Shown here: positions 7,051 to 9,215 of the stretch, in pieces
How positions within the stretch are numbered: position 1 is the stretch's first letter
How the letters are laid out: the number at the start of each line of letters is the position of its first letter
Origin: Proteobacteria bacterium UBA1844
Lineage (GTDB): Bacteria; Pseudomonadota; Gammaproteobacteria; Steroidobacterales; Woeseiaceae
DNA length: 9,215 nt
Direction of reading: 5' to 3'
Assembly (NCBI GenBank): GCA_002338615.1
Contig: DDIS01000064.1
Span: 47,783-56,997, forward strand
Program-made: the position numbers and the translations under genes
The notes under the pieces: generated by a model
Database searches by the model: none
Told to the model about the DNA's origin: nothing
Seen by the model: the letters and a program-made list of their open reading frames with translations, nothing else

Positions 7051-7068
7051 TGCGCCATGCATGGCGCA
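7051..7068. promoter_or_regulatory. Perfect 18-bp palindrome, candidate operator
   Basis: TGCGCCATGCATGGCGCA equals its own reverse complement over all 18 bases. It covers the expected -35 position of the coq7 promoter and lies 47 bp upstream of the candidate DUF481-gene -10 box, in a divergent region. The site has no central spacer, unlike a CRP site (TGTGA-N6-TCACA), so it should belong to another regulator. As RNA it would form a stem without a proper loop, and no T run follows on either strand, so it is not a terminator. Confidence 0.5.
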
Positions 7069-7114
7069 GAGCTGACCAGTCGGCAAAAACTCGCAGACAT
7101 GGCGGAGGCGCGGG

Positions 7115-7120
7115 TATACT
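7115..7120 (+). promoter_or_regulatory. Candidate -10 element for the DUF481 gene
   Basis: TATACT within CGCGG-N7-CCGCG (7109-7125), about 100 bp upstream of ATG 7220. The -35 region has no good match to TTGACA. The GC-rich bases after the -10 box are of the kind seen in growth-rate-controlled promoters. The assignment is weak. Confidence 0.35.
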
Positions 7121-7219
7121 CCGCGGCCTTTTTCGGCACTCTGGCGCGGTATGTTCTTCGCGGCAGCTGAAACTCAAATTAATCAAACACGGCAATCTGT
7201 TACGAGGAGGAGACCGGAC

Positions 7220-7945
7220 ATGTTGAATCGTTTCATTTGCTTGCTCGCAGCGATACTGTTTGCGGCGCAGGCAACAGCGCATGAAGAGCAAGCAGCGGAG
7301 GATCAAGGCCCGTGGTCGGGCAAAGCGACGCTGGGTTACCTCGGAACCTCGGGCAATACCGAGAATTCGAGCCTTAACGCAGCGTTTGGAGTCGGTTACG
7401 AAATCGGGTCCTGGACACATGCATTCAATGCAATGGCAATCAACGCGAGTGAGGACGAGACGACGACGTCGGAAGCCTATGAAGTGGGCTGGAAGAGCGA
7501 GTTGTCGCTGTCGGAGTTCAATTTCCTGTTTGCTCGCCTTAACTGGCGCAAAGACCGGTTTTCATCGTACGAGTCGCAATTCTCGCAAACAGCAGGTTAC
7601 GGTCGTAGGCTCATCAACTCGGAGCGCCAGATGCTGGACCTTGAAATCGGTGCCGGTGCGCGTCAGTCTGATCTCATCGACGGTACTTCCGAGGACGAGT
7701 TCATCGTTCGCGGCGGTCTGAACTACGAATGGAAATTCAGCGACAACGCTAAGTTCAGGCAGGTCGTCAACGTGGAAGCTGGTGATACCAATACCTATAT
7801 GGAGTCCATCACCGCGCTGTCGGCAAAGCTGATTCGTGACCTGTCGCTCGTTGCCTCCTACACGATCAAGCACAATACCGATGTCCTGCCGCTGACCGAA
7901 AAGACCGATACCTACACGGCTTTGTCGCTCGAATACGCGTTCTGA
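7220..7945 (+). CDS. DUF481 (YdiY-like) outer-membrane beta-barrel protein
   Basis: ATG 7220 is preceded by a strong ribosome site, GAGGAGG (7204-7210), nine bases upstream, so the in-frame ATG at 7151 is rejected. The 241-residue product begins with a signal peptide, [20 protein letters not shown], with probable cleavage after A20. The mature part opens with [20 protein letters not shown] (32-51), the hallmark of the DUF481 family. It continues as alternating amphipathic strands, with aromatic residues in [21 protein letters not shown], and ends in Phe (LEYAF), the signal recognised by the BAM assembly machinery. The family is predicted to form a small outer-membrane barrel of unknown substrate, sometimes described as salt-induced. 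It is divergent from coq7. I see no intrinsic terminator after it. Confidence 0.88.
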   Translation: MLNRFICLLAAILFAAQATAHEEQAAEDQGPWSGKATLGYLGTSGNTENSSLNAAFGVGYEIGSWTHAFNAMAINASEDETTTSEAYEVGWKSELSLSEFNFLFARLNWRKDRFSSYESQFSQTAGYGRRLINSERQMLDLEIGAGARQSDLIDGTSEDEFIVRGGLNYEWKFSDNAKFRQVVNVEAGDTNTYMESITALSAKLIRDLSLVASYTIKHNTDVLPLTEKTDTYTALSLEYAF

Positions 7946-8045
7946 TCGGCGTTCGTTTGGAACCCAGCCTGCAAGTCAATGAAAGAAAAGGAAAAAATAG
8001 CACCGATCGCAGGAATTGCTGCACGGTGATAAAAGTCCCGATGCA
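7946..8045. other. Spacer between the DUF481 gene and the rplM promoter
   Basis: No gene or clear terminator is visible. There is a purine-rich patch (about 7981-7998). The frame of rplM stays open back to 7957, but that stretch is leader, not protein. Confidence 0.5.
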
Positions 8046-8074
8046 TTGCAATAGTGCGGTGCGTCAAGTAGAAT
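8046..8074 (+). promoter_or_regulatory. Sigma70-like promoter of rplM-rpsI
   Basis: TTGCAA (8046-8051), a 17-bp spacer and TAGAAT (8069-8074) make a good match to the housekeeping promoter consensus. Transcription should start at about 8081, giving a leader of about 100 bases before the rplM ATG. Confidence 0.6.
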
Positions 8075-8095
8075 TTCGCGCCTTTCAGCCATCCG

Positions 8096-8125
8096 GCAGG
8101 CGTTGGCCTGCGCGGGTGCCCGCGC
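8096..8125 (+). promoter_or_regulatory. Structured leader of rplM, two overlapping hairpins
   Basis: Hairpin 1 is GCAGGC (8096-8101), loop GTTG, GCCTGC (8106-8111). Hairpin 2 is GCGCGG (8110-8115), loop GTGC, CCGCGC (8120-8125). They share bases 8110-8111 and cannot both form completely. No T run follows, so this is not a simple terminator. In E. coli, L13 represses its own operon through the rplM leader; whether this structure does the same is inference. Confidence 0.45.
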
Positions 8126-8184
8126 GGGCCGTATGGATATCGTTTCCAGGCCTGCCACTTAAAGTTAATCCGGAATTAATGATC

Positions 8185-8619
8185 ATGAAGACGTTTTCTG
8201 CGAAGCCCGCGGAGGTTCGCCGCGACTGGTACCTCGTCGATGCCACAGGCAAGACGCTGGGCCGCCTGTCGACCGAAATTGCACGCCGCCTGCGCGGCAA
8301 GCACAAACCCATCTATACGCCACACGTGGACACGGGTGACTATATTGTCGTCATTAACGCAGAAAAGGTTCGCGTGACTGGTAACAAGTTGAAAGACAAG
8401 ATTTACTACCACCACACTGGCTACGTCGGCAACCTGAAATCGATCTCGCTGGACAAGCTGCTCGATGAGGCGCCGGAACGCGTTATCGAAAAATCGGTAA
8501 AGGGTATGTTGCCGAAGGGTCCGCTCGGACGGCAGATGATGTCCAAATTACGTGTCTTCGCCGGGCCCGAACATGAACACACAGCGCAACAACCCATTCC
8601 GCTGGAAATTAACGTTTAG
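8185..8619 (+). CDS. rplM: 50S ribosomal protein L13
   Basis: A 144-residue L13, an early-assembling protein of the large ribosomal subunit. The sequence follows E. coli L13 (142 residues) closely: [20 protein letters not shown] at the start, [20 protein letters not shown] (22-41), [10 protein letters not shown] (44-53), [16 protein letters not shown] (72-87), [12 protein letters not shown] (108-119) and the AQQP near the end. ATG 8185 is chosen because MKTF is the conserved N-terminus and GGA (8172-8174) lies ten bases upstream; ATG 8179 would add two residues. rpsI follows after 61 bp in the standard rplM-rpsI operon. Confidence 0.98.
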   Translation: MKTFSAKPAEVRRDWYLVDATGKTLGRLSTEIARRLRGKHKPIYTPHVDTGDYIVVINAEKVRVTGNKLKDKIYYHHTGYVGNLKSISLDKLLDEAPERVIEKSVKGMLPKGPLGRQMMSKLRVFAGPEHEHTAQQPIPLEINV

Positions 8620-8680
8620 ACAAATGAAACCGTCCGCCATTATTCAGCGGATGACGAACAAGAGCATTGAGGCTTAATTT

Positions 8681-9070
8681 ATGACTGAAGTTTTCTACGG
8701 CACCGGACGTCGCAAGACCTCGACGGCACGGGTATTCCTGACGCCAGGCGGCGGCAATATCAATATTAACAAGCGCCCACTGGATGTATTCTTCGGTCGT
8801 AAGACGGCACAAATGATCGTGCGCCAACCGCTGGAACTCACCCAGCTGATGGAAAAATTTGATGTGAAGGTTACAGTCAGTGGCGGCGGCACAACCGGCC
8901 AGGCGGGAGCTATTCGTCATGGCCTGACGCGCGCGCTGATGAAGTACGACGAATCCCTGCGTTCAACACTTCGCAAAGCCGGCTTTGTCACGCGCGATGC
9001 GCGCGAAGTCGAGCGTAAGAAGGTTGGCCTGCGCAAAGCACGTCGCGCGACGCAGTACTCCAAACGCTAA
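8681..9070 (+). CDS. rpsI: 30S ribosomal protein S9
   Basis: A 129-residue S9 of the small-subunit head (E. coli 130). The family pattern is complete: [16 protein letters not shown] (5-20), [18 protein letters not shown] (23-40), [20 protein letters not shown] (65-84), and the basic tail [33 protein letters not shown]. The terminal SKR is the universally conserved end that reaches the P-site tRNA. TGAGG (8668-8672) is eight bases before ATG 8681. The tRNA-Gln gene starts 31 bp downstream and may be on the same transcript, since no terminator is visible between them. Confidence 0.98.
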   Translation: MTEVFYGTGRRKTSTARVFLTPGGGNININKRPLDVFFGRKTAQMIVRQPLELTQLMEKFDVKVTVSGGGTTGQAGAIRHGLTRALMKYDESLRSTLRKAGFVTRDAREVERKKVGLRKARRATQYSKR

Positions 9071-9101
9071 TACTTCGGCGCGCATCGTGCCGGACCCCTT
9101 T

Positions 9102-9175
9102 TGGGGGATCGTCTAGTGGTAGGACTACGGACTCTGACTCCGTCAACCAAGGTTCGAATCCTTGTCCCCCAGCCA
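9102..9175 (+). tRNA. glnT-like: tRNA-Gln(CTG)
   Basis: A full cloverleaf can be drawn. The acceptor stem is TGGGGGA (9102-9108) with TCCCCCA (9165-9171), and the anticodon stem is ACGGA (9127-9131) with TCCGT (9139-9143). The seven-base loop CTCTGAC places anticodon CTG at 9134-9136. The T arm has GGTTCGAATCC. The discriminator is G (9172) and CCA is encoded (9173-9175). The weak U1-A72 pair and G73 are glutamine identity elements for GlnRS. It reads CAG codons. Confidence 0.95.
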
Positions 9176-9215
9176 AACAAATACGGTGTATTCCGGTCAC
9201 ATGGTTTACATCCTA
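9176..9215. other. Region downstream of tRNA-Gln, unassigned
   Basis: Forty bases remain. CCGGTCACATGGTTTACA (9193-9210) resembles, from memory only, the terminal sequences of some DDE-type insertion sequences that end in ACA. Too little is present to call an element, and no terminator for the tRNA is seen. Confidence 0.2.

Noticed and set aside
7051..7068. The 18-bp palindrome as a CRP binding site for the neighbouring regulator
   Set aside because: CRP sites have TGTGA and TCACA half-sites separated by six bases; neither half is present.
7031..7420. 130-codon upstream extension of the coq7 frame
   Set aside because: It overlaps the signal-peptide region of the divergent DUF481 gene, has shadow-like composition, and Coq7 proteins normally start at the [13 protein letters not shown] position.
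7957..8184. Upstream extension of the rplM frame
   Set aside because: The rplM promoter (8046-8074) lies inside it and L13 universally starts at MKTF or close to it.
8988..9200. Minus-strand 70-codon frame containing GQGFEPWLTESESVVLPLDD
   Set aside because: This is the antisense translation of the tRNA gene, a common spurious annotation.

Overview
The window reads as an ordinary chromosomal segment of a gammaproteobacterium. The evidence is a Vfr/CRP-type cAMP receptor next to the aerobic ubiquinone hydroxylase gene coq7, a DjlA co-chaperone, PmbA, the rplM-rpsI operon and a tRNA-Gln(CTG) with encoded CCA. Base composition is moderately GC-rich. I cannot fix a genus from this sequence alone.

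Layout, left to right: the 3' end of pmbA (+, 1-333); a REP-associated tyrosine transposase (RAYT, +, 435-1355) between short repeats; yihY/brkB (-, 1638-2978) and purC (-, 3044-3937), which share a strand; djlA (+, start probably TTG at 4086, to 4880) and rpe (+, 4939-5622), divergent from purC; a crp/vfr-like regulator (-, 5653-6306) convergent with rpe and downstream of coq7 (-, 6386-7030); divergent from coq7, a DUF481 outer-membrane barrel gene (+, 7220-7945); then rplM (+, 8185-8619), rpsI (+, 8681-9070) and tRNA-Gln (+, 9102-9175).

Most genes are conserved housekeeping functions: purine synthesis, pentose-phosphate metabolism, ubiquinone synthesis, global cAMP regulation, ribosomal proteins and chaperoning. 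The accessory part is the RAYT block at about 333-1671. An exact 15-bp sequence, GGACACCCACAATAA, lies on each side of the transposase gene in opposite orientations. A 13/15 copy sits 34 bp from the right one as a direct tandem repeat. The right-hand exact copy encodes the last codons and the stop of yihY. This is the most unusual structure I found.

Other points of interest are regulatory. coq7 has a consensus TATAAT so close to its start codon that its mRNA may be leaderless, and a perfect 18-bp palindrome sits just upstream in the coq7/DUF481 divergent region. rplM has a good sigma70-like promoter and a leader with two overlapping GC-rich hairpins. I found no CRISPR array, phage module, toxin-antitoxin pair or defence cluster, and nothing that amounts to a wholly new system.
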